In this document: piece after piece, positions 45,842-55,188 of the stretch
Layout: every line of letters starts with the position of its first letter
Position numbering within the stretch: position 1 is the stretch's first letter
Origin: Candidatus Sumerlaeaceae bacterium
GTDB taxonomy: Bacteria; Sumerlaeota; Sumerlaeia; Sumerlaeales; Sumerlaeaceae
DNA: 64,000 nucleotides
Assembly: GCA_019695055.1 (NCBI GenBank)
Contig: JAIBAT010000005.1
Span: 1-64,000, forward strand
Direction of reading: 5' to 3'
Notes under the pieces: generated by a model
Told to the model about the DNA's origin: nothing
The model's input: only the letters and a program-made list of their open reading frames with translations
Database searches by the model: none
Translations under genes and position numbers: made by a program

Positions 45842-48800
45842 ACACGATCATTCGTCACTTCCTGATTCTTATGGGCATCGTAATCTGCCTTGATACGTCC
45901 GTTAAATCCTCTGCCACTGGGGCAACCTCCAGCAACACCGGCAATGACTGCACGAACACGAACCCCGATTGCTGTGAATGCCAAACCTGTTGCCCTCCAG
46001 GTCCAGGCGGTCCAGGGGGTGCCGGCGGTGGTGGAGGCAAAGGTGGCAAGGGCGGCGGCACAACCTCCTGCTTCATAAAGTGTTCGGCCAGTAATGCCGT
46101 CAGTGCACCCATCGGCGCCCAAACCGGCAACAGCGGCTACCAAACTGCCCAGGCAAATCCCCATGTCGGCAAGGGTATCGTCCAGCTCCGCAAGGGTGAT
46201 ATGACCTTGTCGGGCAAGGGGGACTCTGCCATTAGTATTGGCCGCACATACAACAACTGGACCGTTACCGACGCCAACAATACCGCAGGTAATACTGTCT
46301 TTGGCCAGCTCTGGCATTTCAGCTACGACATGGCCATCGAGGGTTGCACCGGTGGCGACTGCGATGAGGCCAACATGCGCGCCCTTCGCACCTCCGCGGG
46401 CGGCCAGCACATCCTCTATCCCGTTTCGGGTCAGGAAACCACCCACTGGCGTGGCCGTTCCGAGAACGGAGCCCCTGTGGATGTTGTCACAACCACAGCA
46501 GGTTTCATTATGACCCAGCCAGACCCCACAATCGTCTACAGCTTCAACCTTGACGGCAAGCTGACCCGCATTCGCACCCGCTCGGGCAACACCGTGGAAC
46601 TCACTCGCGACGCCAACAACCGCGTCACCCGCGCAGATTTCAGCCATGAAAATGCCGGTCTAGACAACGACACCCGCTATGCCACCTTTCATTACGACAC
46701 CTTCACAACCTTCGCCTACCCGCTCTATTACGGCGAGCCCTACGTTCGCCTCACTCGCGTCACCAGTCACGATGGACGCTCGGTCACCTACTCCTACACC
46801 GACCGCGGCTATCTGGAAGAAGTCCGGGATTATTTCGGCCAGGTCATGGAGAAGTACGTTTACACGAACTACAATGCCGAGACCGTCGTCTCCCACAACG
46901 GCTACTACCCGCTCCTGAGCTACCACTACGAGGCGGGCCCCACGACCATGACTTTGCTCCGTCATTACTACTACAATCCCGACTGGCTGCTTGTCCGTAT
47001 TGATGATGGATTCGGAAACCTACTTGCCCGGCTTAACCTTGAGGAGGATGCCGAATACTACAAGAAATCCATCACCTTCGAGGATGGCCGGAAGATCTGG
47101 TACAAGCTCAACGTCAGCCGCGATCCCCTCGAAACCCGTATGTATGACACCACCGGCACGCTCTACTCGACCAGCCACCAAACCTTCCTGCAGGCTGGTG
47201 AGCAATACGTAGGAGAAACCATGCGCGATTCGGTTTCTCCCAAGACCATCGTGAACGAGGCGGGAACAACCACCACCTACGGGTACGTCAACGAAGGAGT
47301 CACCACCGCCCCCGAGTGGACCAAGATGCTCCTTGCGGCGACCGTGGCTCCCGATGGAACTCGTACAGAGTACGAATACGACGCCAATTACCACGTGACG
47401 GCTATCAAGCGTCCACTCAGCCGTACAACCCGCTATGGTTACGACGCAGAAGGCAACCGCCTCTGGACCCGCGATGCCGCTGGCAACTACTGGTACACCA
47501 CCTACAACGCCTATGGTCAGGTCACCAAAACCGAGGATCCCACCAGCGGTACGATGCTGACAGGTTACAATACAGACGGCTCCGTGTCTGTGACGACCGA
47601 CAGCGAAGGCCGGGCAACCACTTACGCCTATGATTCCTACAGCCGTCTCATCTCCACCACCCGCCTTGGTCTCACCAGCACCAACGAGTACAACGCGGCG
47701 GACTACCTGACCACCGTCACCGACACCTCTGGCGGCAAGACAGTTTACGAATATGACGGCATGGGCCGCAAAATCGCCCAGACCGATCCCCTCGGAAACC
47801 GCACCCAATACGTTTACGACGAGAACTGGAACCTCCGCAACGTCATCGACGCCGACGGTAAATGGACCACAAGCACCATTGACAAATGGGGCCATCTCCT
47901 GAAATGGACAGACCAGCGTGGAAACTCCACTGAGTACACATATGACCTGTTGGGGCGTTTGGTGAGCGAGAAGAATCCTTTAAACCAGGTGACTAGCTAC
48001 TCCTACGACAACGGCTCCGGCTGCGGCGGATGCGGTGGAAGCGGCGGCAGTGGGCGGCTGGCATCCAAGACCGATCCGGCCAGTCGCACAACCTACTACA
48101 CCTATGACATAATGGGTCGCATCACAACCATGACCTATTCCGGCGTGTCCGATCAGGTGGTCTTTGGCTTCGACGCCGCCGGGCGTCGCACAAGCATGAC
48201 CGACAACCGCCTGCCGTTATCCGATCTCGGCGGGCAGACGTTCAGTTGGACCTACGACATCATGGATCGTGTCGCGAGCGAGGTCTACCCAGGAGGCGCC
48301 ACGACCAACACGGTCGGTTGGACCTATAATTCACTCGGACGGCGAACGAGTATGACCGATCCGGACGGGAACGTCACTGCATATTATTATTACAACACGA
48401 GCACCAATAGAAAGCTCTACTCGATCCAGCATTCCCAGATGGGAGAAACCTATTACTCCTACCGTGACTCGGATGGGCTTTTGGATTTTGAAGACTACCC
48501 GAATTACATGCGGAACTACTATGAGTACGATGCCGCAAAACGAGTGTCCGCTCTTGGGGGGCAGCATACAATCCTCTATGAAGACCTGACTCGCGAGGAG
48601 TACACTTACAACGCGGCCTCGATGCGGACACGGATAGATTTCAATCCTGCTCGTGAGGGCTTTGACCCTTATCATAAGCTGTATAAGTATGACCCCGTGC
48701 TGCGCTTGACGGAGGAGCACAAGCGGCGGAGCGACAATAACGCTTCTATGTACCGTTACGCTTACACTTATGACGAGGCCGGGAACCGGACTCAAATGGT

Positions 48801-49926
48801 GCATTATGACGGATCCAGCACAGAAACCACAGCCTACGCCTACAACCCTGGAAACCAGTTAGCTGATACGGTCGTAAACGATGTTGATTGGGGTTGGTTC
48901 ACCTTTGATTCCAACGGCAATCTGGAGTGGGATGAAAATCCGGAAACCTATGTCCACTATTACCACAATCGCGAAAACCGACTTTATCAAGTTCACGGTG
49001 ATTCCTTTGGGGCCGTCGGCTATGTTTACGACGCCTCCGGCCGCCTGCTAATGCGGACCGACCCCGATGGAAACAAGACCCGTTACTATTACGATGGCCT
49101 TGGCTGGGTACTGATCAAAGAGAAGCCCAATGGCGGCTCCGCTTGGCGTACCAAGAACGTTTACGCCTTAAAGCAAGCCTCGCTTGGTCACATCATCTCC
49201 GAGCGCATCAACACGTCCTGGAACGGTTCCGGCTTACCTACGGGGTGGAGTGATAAGTGGTTCCACTACGATCTGCTGGGGAATGTTACGGCCGAAACCG
49301 CGGATGGTGGGAATTCGGTAGCTATTGTGGATATGGAGGCGTTTGGTAGTGTTAATTCAGGCGGTAGCAATGGGTTTCGATTTGAAACAAAGTCGTCCGA
49401 CGCTGCAATGGGCCTATACATATTCCCGGCACGGAACTACGAGAGCAACTTGGGATGTTTCTTGGAGCACGCGCCCTATTCTCCACATATAGAGCACCCT
49501 TATGCCTTCGGCAAAGACAATCCAATGTCTTATGTGGACCCAATGGGAGAGAACCCTTACGTATTATGGAAATTGTTGCGGTGGGTACTCACACATCCTG
49601 AATGCATTGATGCCATGGGCCAAGCCGCTGCGCTCGCCCAAGAGGTGCATAAGGGAAGCATCCACGACAAATGGGGTCACTGCGTTGCCCACTGTGAAAT
49701 TACTAAGGGATGCGGACAGATGGCGTCGGAGATAATTAGCGGCGGTAAGGAGCTTTACGATCAGATTAAATATCTTCTAGGCCTCGGAAGGGGCCGAGAG
49801 GGCTGGGATGCATTGGATATCGCCGCCAACGATCAAGGCCAGGAATGTGGAAAGTGCGATGGAAAAAGCTGCATGGATTGCTGCTCGCAACACTTTTCCG
49901 TTACGCGCCCAGAGAAGAAACGATAG
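45838..49926 (+). CDS. RHS/YD-repeat secreted protein with variable Cys/His C-terminal tip
   Basis: 1362 residues. A signal peptide (about 1-22) leads to a Cys-rich patch (CTNTNPDCCECQTCC), a Pro/Gly-rich linker, and a head with ISIGRTYNNW as in DUF6531-like RHS starts. From about residue 240 to 1130 there are many YD repeats (e.g. TTYAYDSYSRLIST, TVYEYDGMGRKIAQTD, TQYVYDENWNLRNVID). The RHS-core-like end is degenerate: LYIFPARNYESNLGCFLE, then YAFGKDNPMSYVDPMGE. About residues 1236-1362 form a separate tip with HCVAHCEITKGCGQM and GKCDGKSCMDCC, likely the effector part of a polymorphic toxin-type protein. The 3' part is more AT-rich than the 5' part. The gene is coupled to the TPR-like gene by an ATGA overlap. 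Confidence 0.9.
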   Translation: MNTIIRHFLILMGIVICLDTSVKSSATGATSSNTGNDCTNTNPDCCECQTCCPPGPGGPGGAGGGGGKGGKGGGTTSCFIKCSASNAVSAPIGAQTGNSGYQTAQANPHVGKGIVQLRKGDMTLSGKGDSAISIGRTYNNWTVTDANNTAGNTVFGQLWHFSYDMAIEGCTGGDCDEANMRALRTSAGGQHILYPVSGQETTHWRGRSENGAPVDVVTTTAGFIMTQPDPTIVYSFNLDGKLTRIRTRSGNTVELTRDANNRVTRADFSHENAGLDNDTRYATFHYDTFTTFAYPLYYGEPYVRLTRVTSHDGRSVTYSYTDRGYLEEVRDYFGQVMEKYVYTNYNAETVVSHNGYYPLLSYHYEAGPTTMTLLRHYYYNPDWLLVRIDDGFGNLLARLNLEEDAEYYKKSITFEDGRKIWYKLNVSRDPLETRMYDTTGTLYSTSHQTFLQAGEQYVGETMRDSVSPKTIVNEAGTTTTYGYVNEGVTTAPEWTKMLLAATVAPDGTRTEYEYDANYHVTAIKRPLSRTTRYGYDAEGNRLWTRDAAGNYWYTTYNAYGQVTKTEDPTSGTMLTGYNTDGSVSVTTDSEGRATTYAYDSYSRLISTTRLGLTSTNEYNAADYLTTVTDTSGGKTVYEYDGMGRKIAQTDPLGNRTQYVYDENWNLRNVIDADGKWTTSTIDKWGHLLKWTDQRGNSTEYTYDLLGRLVSEKNPLNQVTSYSYDNGSGCGGCGGSGGSGRLASKTDPASRTTYYTYDIMGRITTMTYSGVSDQVVFGFDAAGRRTSMTDNRLPLSDLGGQTFSWTYDIMDRVASEVYPGGATTNTVGWTYNSLGRRTSMTDPDGNVTAYYYYNTSTNRKLYSIQHSQMGETYYSYRDSDGLLDFEDYPNYMRNYYEYDAAKRVSALGGQHTILYEDLTREEYTYNAASMRTRIDFNPAREGFDPYHKLYKYDPVLRLTEEHKRRSDNNASMYRYAYTYDEAGNRTQMVHYDGSSTETTAYAYNPGNQLADTVVNDVDWGWFTFDSNGNLEWDENPETYVHYYHNRENRLYQVHGDSFGAVGYVYDASGRLLMRTDPDGNKTRYYYDGLGWVLIKEKPNGGSAWRTKNVYALKQASLGHIISERINTSWNGSGLPTGWSDKWFHYDLLGNVTAETADGGNSVAIVDMEAFGSVNSGGSNGFRFETKSSDAAMGLYIFPARNYESNLGCFLEHAPYSPHIEHPYAFGKDNPMSYVDPMGENPYVLWKLLRWVLTHPECIDAMGQAAALAQEVHKGSIHDKWGHCVAHCEITKGCGQMASEIISGGKELYDQIKYLLGLGRGREGWDALDIAANDQGQECGKCDGKSCMDCCSQHFSVTRPEKKR

Positions 49927-49935
49927 GATCCTCAA

Positions 49936-50484
49936 ATGCTTATAAAAGCGATGACTTTCATTGTTAATATTATAAATGGTAACATAATTGCCTCGTTGCG
50001 ACTTGCGAATCCTGTTTGTTGTATCATTCTCATGCAAGTTCTATTCGTGGGTTGCAATAGGCCGTCAGAGAGTACCGTGGCGGCATGGAAGACCAATCTT
50101 AAGCCGTACATACCGTCGGGTTCACGCAAGTTTTCAGGTTATTATGTGGACGGTGACATTCCGGCTGGAATCTTTAGTTATAGTATTCCGGCCGAAATGA
50201 CAAGCGAGTCATTATTCATGTTTTTGGAAGGCGCCGACAAGTGGACGACGCATTCACGCATTACTGCAAACGAGTGGCGGTTTGTCGCAAATCAGCGCAA
50301 TCCCATGACTTTTGACGATCTATTTGTGATATGGATTAGTCCTATTAATAGTGTAGTATTGGTTAATTCATTGGTGGATAGTCCAAATGAGTATCTTGCC
50401 TTGCCGGAACTTTATGATGAGGCGAGAAAAGTAGCCACGAAATTGGCTGGGGGCGAAGGCGATGGCGTAAGTGAACCCGAGTAG
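49936..50484 (+). CDS. Small predicted lipoprotein, immunity candidate
   Basis: 182 residues from an ATG preceded by AGGATCC, 9 nt after the RHS stop. A hydrophobic stretch ending VLFVGC with Cys40 is a lipobox; internal ATGs (codon 6 or 33) would give a shorter, more usual signal. The rest has aromatic-rich beta segments (FSGYYVDGDIPAGIFSYSIP, WISPINSVVLV). No family is recognised. Its base composition is clearly AT-richer than neighbouring housekeeping genes. Position right behind an RHS toxin-type gene is where immunity genes sit, but lipoprotein export would protect only against a periplasmic effector. Confidence 0.62.
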   Translation: MLIKAMTFIVNIINGNIIASLRLANPVCCIILMQVLFVGCNRPSESTVAAWKTNLKPYIPSGSRKFSGYYVDGDIPAGIFSYSIPAEMTSESLFMFLEGADKWTTHSRITANEWRFVANQRNPMTFDDLFVIWISPINSVVLVNSLVDSPNEYLALPELYDEARKVATKLAGGEGDGVSEPE

Positions 50485-50510
50485 AAAAACGGGGACGGGT
50501 AAAATTGCCC

Positions 50511-50876
50511 AAAACGGGGACGGCTGACGGTTTCCCCAATTAATTTGACAACGCGCCAGCACGCCCCTTCAAGCACCCATCCAATCCCATCGCTCGCCAA
50601 CCGTGCAATTTTGCCCACTGCGATTCCGGCACTATCATTTCATGGGTCCATAATAGGTTCTTAGAGGCTGTAAGGGAATAGGCAAACCCTTTTCCCCATG
50701 CTACACCCATCCACAGTTATATCGCCCGATCTCCCATTCCCGTCAGCACACAATGGAACCCAAATGGAGGGGGAGTAGCAGCTCCCGCACCGGGCATTGT
50801 TCTTTGACATGACGAGCCGGCCAGAAGGTCAACCCGAACCACCCACGCGTGATTCACTTTCGCTCCTTTCGCGGAC
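50511..50876. repeat. Degenerate direct repeat, copy A
   Basis: The 366-nt unit starts at AAAACGGGGACGG and matches copy B along its whole length. Shared blocks include TTTCCCCAATTAATT near 50530, TAAGGGAATAGGCAAACCC (about 50671-50689), GGGGAGTAGCAG near 50771 and CATTGTTCTTTGACATGAC at 50795-50813. In this copy GGGAG-TAGCAG-CTCCC can form a short hairpin. An extra CGGGGACGG also occurs at about 50490, before the unit. Confidence 0.88.
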
Positions 50877-51237
50877 TAAACGGGGACGGTTGACCCTTTC
50901 CCCAATTAATTCGACAACGCATCAACGCGCCCGTTCAAGCCCCCCCATCGCTCTCCAACCGCTCAATTATGCCCACCCCGATTCTAGCCGTTTCATTATA
51001 TGGGTCTGTAAGAGGTTCTAAGCGTCCATAAGGGAATAGGCAAACCCTTTTCCCCTGTGCTACACCCATCCTCAGTCAAATCGCCCGATTTACCGTTCCG
51101 GTCACCACCACACTAAGCACGAGCGGAAGGGGAGTAGCAGCCCCCGGACCGGCCATTGTTCTTTGACATGACTACCAGGCCAGAAGGCCAACCCGAACAC
51201 CACGCAAACCCGATTCTCTTTCGTCCCTTTCGCGTGT
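50877..51237. repeat. Degenerate direct repeat, copy B
   Basis: CGGGGACGG at 50881 is exactly 366 nt after that of copy A at 50515. The order of shared blocks is the same: CCCCAATTAATT, ATGGGTCTG near 51000, AAGGGAATAGGCAAACCC near 51030, GGGGAGTAGCAG near 51130 and CATTGTTCTTTGACATGAC at 51154-51172. Differences are scattered substitutions and small gaps, as in an old duplication under some constraint. Confidence 0.88.
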
Positions 51238-51291
51238 TTCGCAGGACAAAAAGCGCACTTTCACGCACATTTGGATCGGTTTCAGCGCACA

Positions 51292-51307
51292 CCAATTTGC
51301 AAATTGG
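51292..51307. promoter_or_regulatory. Perfect 16-bp palindrome, possible protein-binding site
   Basis: CCAATTTGCAAATTGG is its own reverse complement. Next to it TTGGAYCGGTTT occurs twice in direct orientation (51271-51282 and 51304-51315), 33 nt apart. This could be an operator or a replication/partition-type site; no nearby gene starts, so the role is unknown. Confidence 0.4.
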
Positions 51308-51514
51308 ACCGGTTTAAGTGGACTTGTAAAACGCAAGGATCGCTGATATGATGGGACTTGTATAAGAGTGCATACCCCCCCCTCCCCCCCTGTAAATCAG
51401 GCGACCGAGGGAACTTCAGAACGCAACAATCGGGACAGCCACGCATACTACCCAGCGGAACCCTACAGCCAGCGATCTTCTCCTTCCACTCCGCCCGAAG
51501 CACCTCACCTTTGC

Positions 51515-51720
51515 GTCAGGACGCTCTCATTTTATGGGTCTACAGAGGGTCGCAAGCGTCCGTAAGGGAATAGGCAAACCATTTCTCCCGTGCTATGCCA
51601 GTTCTCAGATAAGTCAGGTTGGCGCGCCTCCTCGTCGGGCGATGCTTCCGCCATTATCGCGGGTTAATGGAAGAAATAAAAGTCATTTAATCCGCACCGT
51701 TCTTTGAAATCACTAAACTT
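51515..51720. repeat. Partial degenerate repeat, copy C
   Basis: Matches copies A and B over ATGGGTCT (51534), GTAAGGGAATAGGCAAACC (about 51561-51579) and, after a stretch that no longer aligns, CCGTTCTTTGAAATCAC at 51697-51713. The CGGGGACGG head and the GGGGAGTAGCAG block are missing. Confidence 0.7.
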
Positions 51721-52207
51721 AAAAAATCGCCCAAAAAAATTCCCGGTGGCCGAAAACCTTTGACAACCAGGACAATCGCGGCACGGGCAGTTCGCCCGCC
51801 CCCAAGTCAGGTGATCCTGTAATCCTGTCCGCCTTGCTTCGCCTCTCTTTTGGCGCCATTATCGTGTCTCGCGACCTATAATGTTGTCCGGTTTCGCCGA
51901 GTGTATTTCGCATTGGCCGCCATAAAGCACGGAAAGCGGGAACAACTTAGGGGTAATTTCTTACGAAAAGCCCCAATGACCACGACTATTACTAACAACC
52001 AGGACTATTGTCTCGTCGTGAATGGCATGGCCCACGGGCTGGCTGGCAGCGCCATGACTACTGTCCTGACCCGATCCACCAGCTGAAGCCGTTGGCAGAC
52101 GCGAATAGAAGTTAGACCCTGAATATCAAGCCAGTCTACCTTTGGTGGTATTGGCAGTAGGCCGTCCCCGTGCCATCGAGGTTGGCTAAATCCACTGGGA
52201 GCAAGGC

Positions 52208-53041
52208 ATGACTGGCGAACACGCATTGGAAGTGGCACGCGGCGAGCGATTCAAGTTCGGCGAGAACTGGAGTCGGTTCCTTCAAGTACTGGATGAAGAG
52301 CGGATCGCCGAGGCCGTGAATTCCATGAAGCAACTCCTTGGAGTCGAGTCCCTTGCTGGAAAAACCTTCCTGGACGCCGGGTCGGGAAGTGGCCTGTTTT
52401 CTCTCGCAGCTCGAAAACTCGGGGCCCGCGTCTCCTCCTTCGATTTTGACCCCCAGTCCGTGGCTTGCACCGAGGAACTCAAGCGCCGGGACGGAGCCTC
52501 CGACGAGGAATGGACTGTAAATCAGGCGTCTGTCCTTGATCCGGCATACCTTAAGGGACTCGGCCAGTTCGACATCGTTTACTCCTGGGGCGTTCTCCAT
52601 CACACGGGGCAGATGTGGAATGCATTGGCCAATGTGGACGATTGCGTCAAACCCGGCGGCACCTTGGTCGTGGCCATTTACAACGATCAGGGTGGGGACA
52701 GCCGCCGTTGGACGGCAGTGAAGAAACTCTACGTGAAGTCTCCCGCAATCATCCGTGGAGTCCTGTTGGCGGTTTGCCTCATTGTGACCTGGTGGAAGGA
52801 TTTCTTGAACGATTTCCTGCACTTTCGCCCCTTTCATTCGTGGAGGGCCTACAAGAAGAACCGGGGAATGTCAGCCTGGCGGGATCTGGTGGATTGGGTG
52901 GGCGGATACCCCTTTGAGGTGGCAAAGCCCGAGGAGATCTTCGAATTCTACAAGAAGCGTTACTATTCCCTGGTCCAATTAAAAACCTGCGCCGGCGGCA
53001 AGGGTTGTAACGAGTTCGTCTTTCGCAAAGAGTTCTCGTAG
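52208..53041 (+). CDS. SAM-dependent class I methyltransferase
   Basis: 277 residues. Motif I is FLDAGSGSGLFSLAARKLG (about 54-72), followed by SFDFDPQSV and the post-motif DIVYSWGVLHHTGQMW, the pattern of UbiE/COQ5-like or small-molecule O/N-methyltransferases. VKPGGTLVVAIYN is motif IV/V. A hydrophobic helix (AIIRGVLLAVCLIVTWW) after the core and an aromatic-rich tail (SWRAYKKNRGMSAWRD) are less usual and may bind membrane or a lipid substrate. Substrate unknown. Confidence 0.87.
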   Translation: MTGEHALEVARGERFKFGENWSRFLQVLDEERIAEAVNSMKQLLGVESLAGKTFLDAGSGSGLFSLAARKLGARVSSFDFDPQSVACTEELKRRDGASDEEWTVNQASVLDPAYLKGLGQFDIVYSWGVLHHTGQMWNALANVDDCVKPGGTLVVAIYNDQGGDSRRWTAVKKLYVKSPAIIRGVLLAVCLIVTWWKDFLNDFLHFRPFHSWRAYKKNRGMSAWRDLVDWVGGYPFEVAKPEEIFEFYKKRYYSLVQLKTCAGGKGCNEFVFRKEFS

Positions 53042-53049
53042 GAGGAAAT

Positions 53050-53124
53050 TGGCTGGGGAGGAAGGGATCGAACCTTCGAATGTCGGCTCCAAAGGCCGAT
53101 GCCTTACCACTTGGCGACTCCCCA
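53050..53124 (-). tRNA. tRNA-Gln (anticodon UUG), CCA encoded
   Basis: On the leftward strand the gene reads TGGGGAG (acceptor), a D-arm containing AAGTGGTAA, the anticodon stem TCGGC/GCCGA around loop CTTTGGA (anticodon TTG at positions 34-36), a T-arm with TTCGATC, and CTCCCCA closing the acceptor. G73 and an encoded CCA follow. All stems pair. 75 nt, with the length and layout of bacterial tRNA-Gln. Confidence 0.96.
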
Positions 53125-53192
53125 GCACACAGGGGCGCTGCGCGTTGCTATTACAGCATGCCTTTGGGTGAATTCAGGCCGCGAATAGGGCG

Positions 53193-55136
53193 CTAAAGCG
53201 AAGCGCCAAGCGGCTTGAGGCGCTCGCGCAGCCTGCGGATGCGTCCCGCGGTGTCCGCATTGTCCTGAACGGCTTGCGCCGCATATTGGCAATAGCGGGC
53301 GGCCTTGTCCACCATGCCCTGCTTCTCGTAAAGTTCCGCAAGTCGCAGGTAAAGCTCCACCTGGTCCGGTGCGATCCGGAACAGCGCCTGCTTCACGTGA
53401 AACGTCGCAAGCGCAAGGCTTCCCACTCTCTCCAATTCCCTGACCAGCAGCAGGCGAAGTACAAAATTATTGGGATTGGCGCGCACGCCCGTTCTCAATA
53501 TGTCCAGCGCCATGGGAGAGTTGTTGGTGTCGATGTAAAGGAATGCGAGCTGCTCATAATAGCGGGGCTCGTAGGGATTCAGTTTCACGGCACGCACATA
53601 GGCATTCTCGATGATCTTGGCATAAGTGTAGATCTTCAACGGATCCGTGACGCGCTGTTGGTAATGAGCCGCCAGCCTTGCCCAACACTCGGGAAGAAAC
53701 GGAAAAATCCGGTTCGCCAACTCAAGGCGCTGCCCATAGGCGATGGAGTCGTACCCCTCGTTGGGGCGTTTTCGCGCATAGCTGCTGACCAAATAGGGGG
53801 TGCACTGGACCAGCGTAAGTACGACAATCAGGACCGTTGCCGGGACAAATGACGCAAGATTTCTCGGGCTGACGACGGCCAGGGCCGTGGAAACCCTGCC
53901 CTCGCTACGAAGGCTTCCCGTTCCCAGATTCTGCTCCCGCGCGGCCTGCGCTGATGGGTTCGTGCCCTCAAAAACCCGCATCGTATCGCGGACCATGACC
54001 AGGCTCATCAGGATCCCATAGCCTGTCCAGATGAGCAGCCAAATGGGAAGGGCCAGCAGTGCCGGAGTTCGAAAGCACTCAACAAAGATAAGAAGCAACT
54101 GGCACACAAATACCACCACCGCAAACCGTAGGCGCGGATTGGGAAACAACGCCCATCGGCGAAAGATATAAAGAAGGAACCTGCCAAACAGATACAGTAC
54201 GAACAGCAGCCCGATGAACCCGGTTTCCACCAGCAGGTAGAGGTAAACGTTGAACGCGTTGGGAATTCCGGAAGCCGGTGTTTCCCGGAAACAATTGAAA
54301 AGCGTGGGAAAGGTCCCCAATCCGCTGCCCACAATGGGATAACTTCGGATGATACGTCCCACGGCCTCGATGGTCAGCATGCGTTCGTGGCGCGACTCGA
54401 TTACCGCGGAGGTATTGGCAGACTGAAACAGCCAGCCTAACTGGCCGGTCAGGAACACAGCGTAAAGGCCCACCAGCAGTGCGACATAGAAGAGAAAGAG
54501 CACATTGGATGGTCGCCGGATAAACAGAAAGGGCAAGGTCACGAGCCAGAAACACCCCAACAAGCGCATCGCCGACAAAATGGCGCGCAGGTTCTCCGCC
54601 TGCACAAGGTTGGGCGGCACCGACGTCCGGCACTTCTGTTCAAAGACCATGGCCATGATCCCTGCCACGACAATCGAAATGGCCATGCAGACTGCGAAGG
54701 CACGCAACCGTCGGAACAACAGCAGGCGCCCGTAAAAGTAACCCGCAAACCCGTTCAGATAGAGCGCGGCCATTCGCCACGACGCGGCCGGTATCTCACT
54801 ATAGTAAACGTTGGCGACGAGGAATAGGAAGAAGAACACGACTGCGGAGTCGAAACTGCTCCAGAAGAGGGGTTGCCTTCCCTCGAAGAAGTATCGCGCC
54901 ACCAGGACCATCAGGCCGCCATTCATCAGGGCAAAGGTAATCACCGCCCAATTCGATTGGAGGCTGGGCAGAAGGGTAAGGATCAGGACAGACGCAAACA
55001 GGCCGAAAAATGCGAGTATTTCGGCAACAATTTGCCCCATCCCGGAGACTCCCAACGGTGGCGTCTTGGTTTCCACGGTTTGGCCATAGGCGATTTGGGG
55101 CATCTCGAACGCAAGAAAAAGAGTACCCTTCACCAC
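53193..55136 (-). CDS. O-antigen ligase/polymerase-like membrane protein with TPR tail
   Basis: 647 residues from GTG 55136 with CGGGAG just upstream. About ten helices lie in residues 30-420. The Wzy_C region has SRHERMLTIEAVGRIIRSYPIVGSGLGTFP in segments (the G-x-G-x-G-T-F signature) and a following large outer loop. From about 480 on, TPR-like helices appear (LNPYEPRYYEQLAFLYIDTN, then LAELYEKQGMVDKAARYCQY). Wzy/WaaL-type proteins join or polymerise lipid-linked glycans on the periplasmic side; TPR-tailed members are common, also as pilin O-oligosaccharyltransferases. It fits the glycan-rich gene content of the window. Confidence 0.85.
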   Translation of the reverse strand: MVKGTLFLAFEMPQIAYGQTVETKTPPLGVSGMGQIVAEILAFFGLFASVLILTLLPSLQSNWAVITFALMNGGLMVLVARYFFEGRQPLFWSSFDSAVVFFFLFLVANVYYSEIPAASWRMAALYLNGFAGYFYGRLLLFRRLRAFAVCMAISIVVAGIMAMVFEQKCRTSVPPNLVQAENLRAILSAMRLLGCFWLVTLPFLFIRRPSNVLFLFYVALLVGLYAVFLTGQLGWLFQSANTSAVIESRHERMLTIEAVGRIIRSYPIVGSGLGTFPTLFNCFRETPASGIPNAFNVYLYLLVETGFIGLLFVLYLFGRFLLYIFRRWALFPNPRLRFAVVVFVCQLLLIFVECFRTPALLALPIWLLIWTGYGILMSLVMVRDTMRVFEGTNPSAQAAREQNLGTGSLRSEGRVSTALAVVSPRNLASFVPATVLIVVLTLVQCTPYLVSSYARKRPNEGYDSIAYGQRLELANRIFPFLPECWARLAAHYQQRVTDPLKIYTYAKIIENAYVRAVKLNPYEPRYYEQLAFLYIDTNNSPMALDILRTGVRANPNNFVLRLLLVRELERVGSLALATFHVKQALFRIAPDQVELYLRLAELYEKQGMVDKAARYCQYAAQAVQDNADTAGRIRRLRERLKPLGASL

Positions 55137-55188
55137 CTCCCGTCAGGGCCAGGGATAACGGTTGCCATGGGCGTTTGGGGCGGATTTC

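Larger units (their letters stand above)
50485..52207. other. 1.7-kb non-coding tract with degenerate repeats
   Basis: No credible gene lies here on either strand; short open frames show no family-like sequence. It holds two adjacent degenerate direct repeats (from 50511 and 50877), a third partial copy (about 51515-51720), a C-rich run (about 51375-51390) and a perfect 16-bp palindrome (51292-51307). From 51721 to 52207 I see nothing repeated and no clear promoter for the methyltransferase gene. Confidence 0.7.

Noticed and set aside
50795..51713. Repeated TTCTTTGACAT-type motif resembling the end of CRISPR leaders
   Set aside because: No short regularly spaced repeats or spacers follow any of the three copies, and no cas gene is nearby. 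The TTGACA inside it also lacks a -10 element at the right distance.
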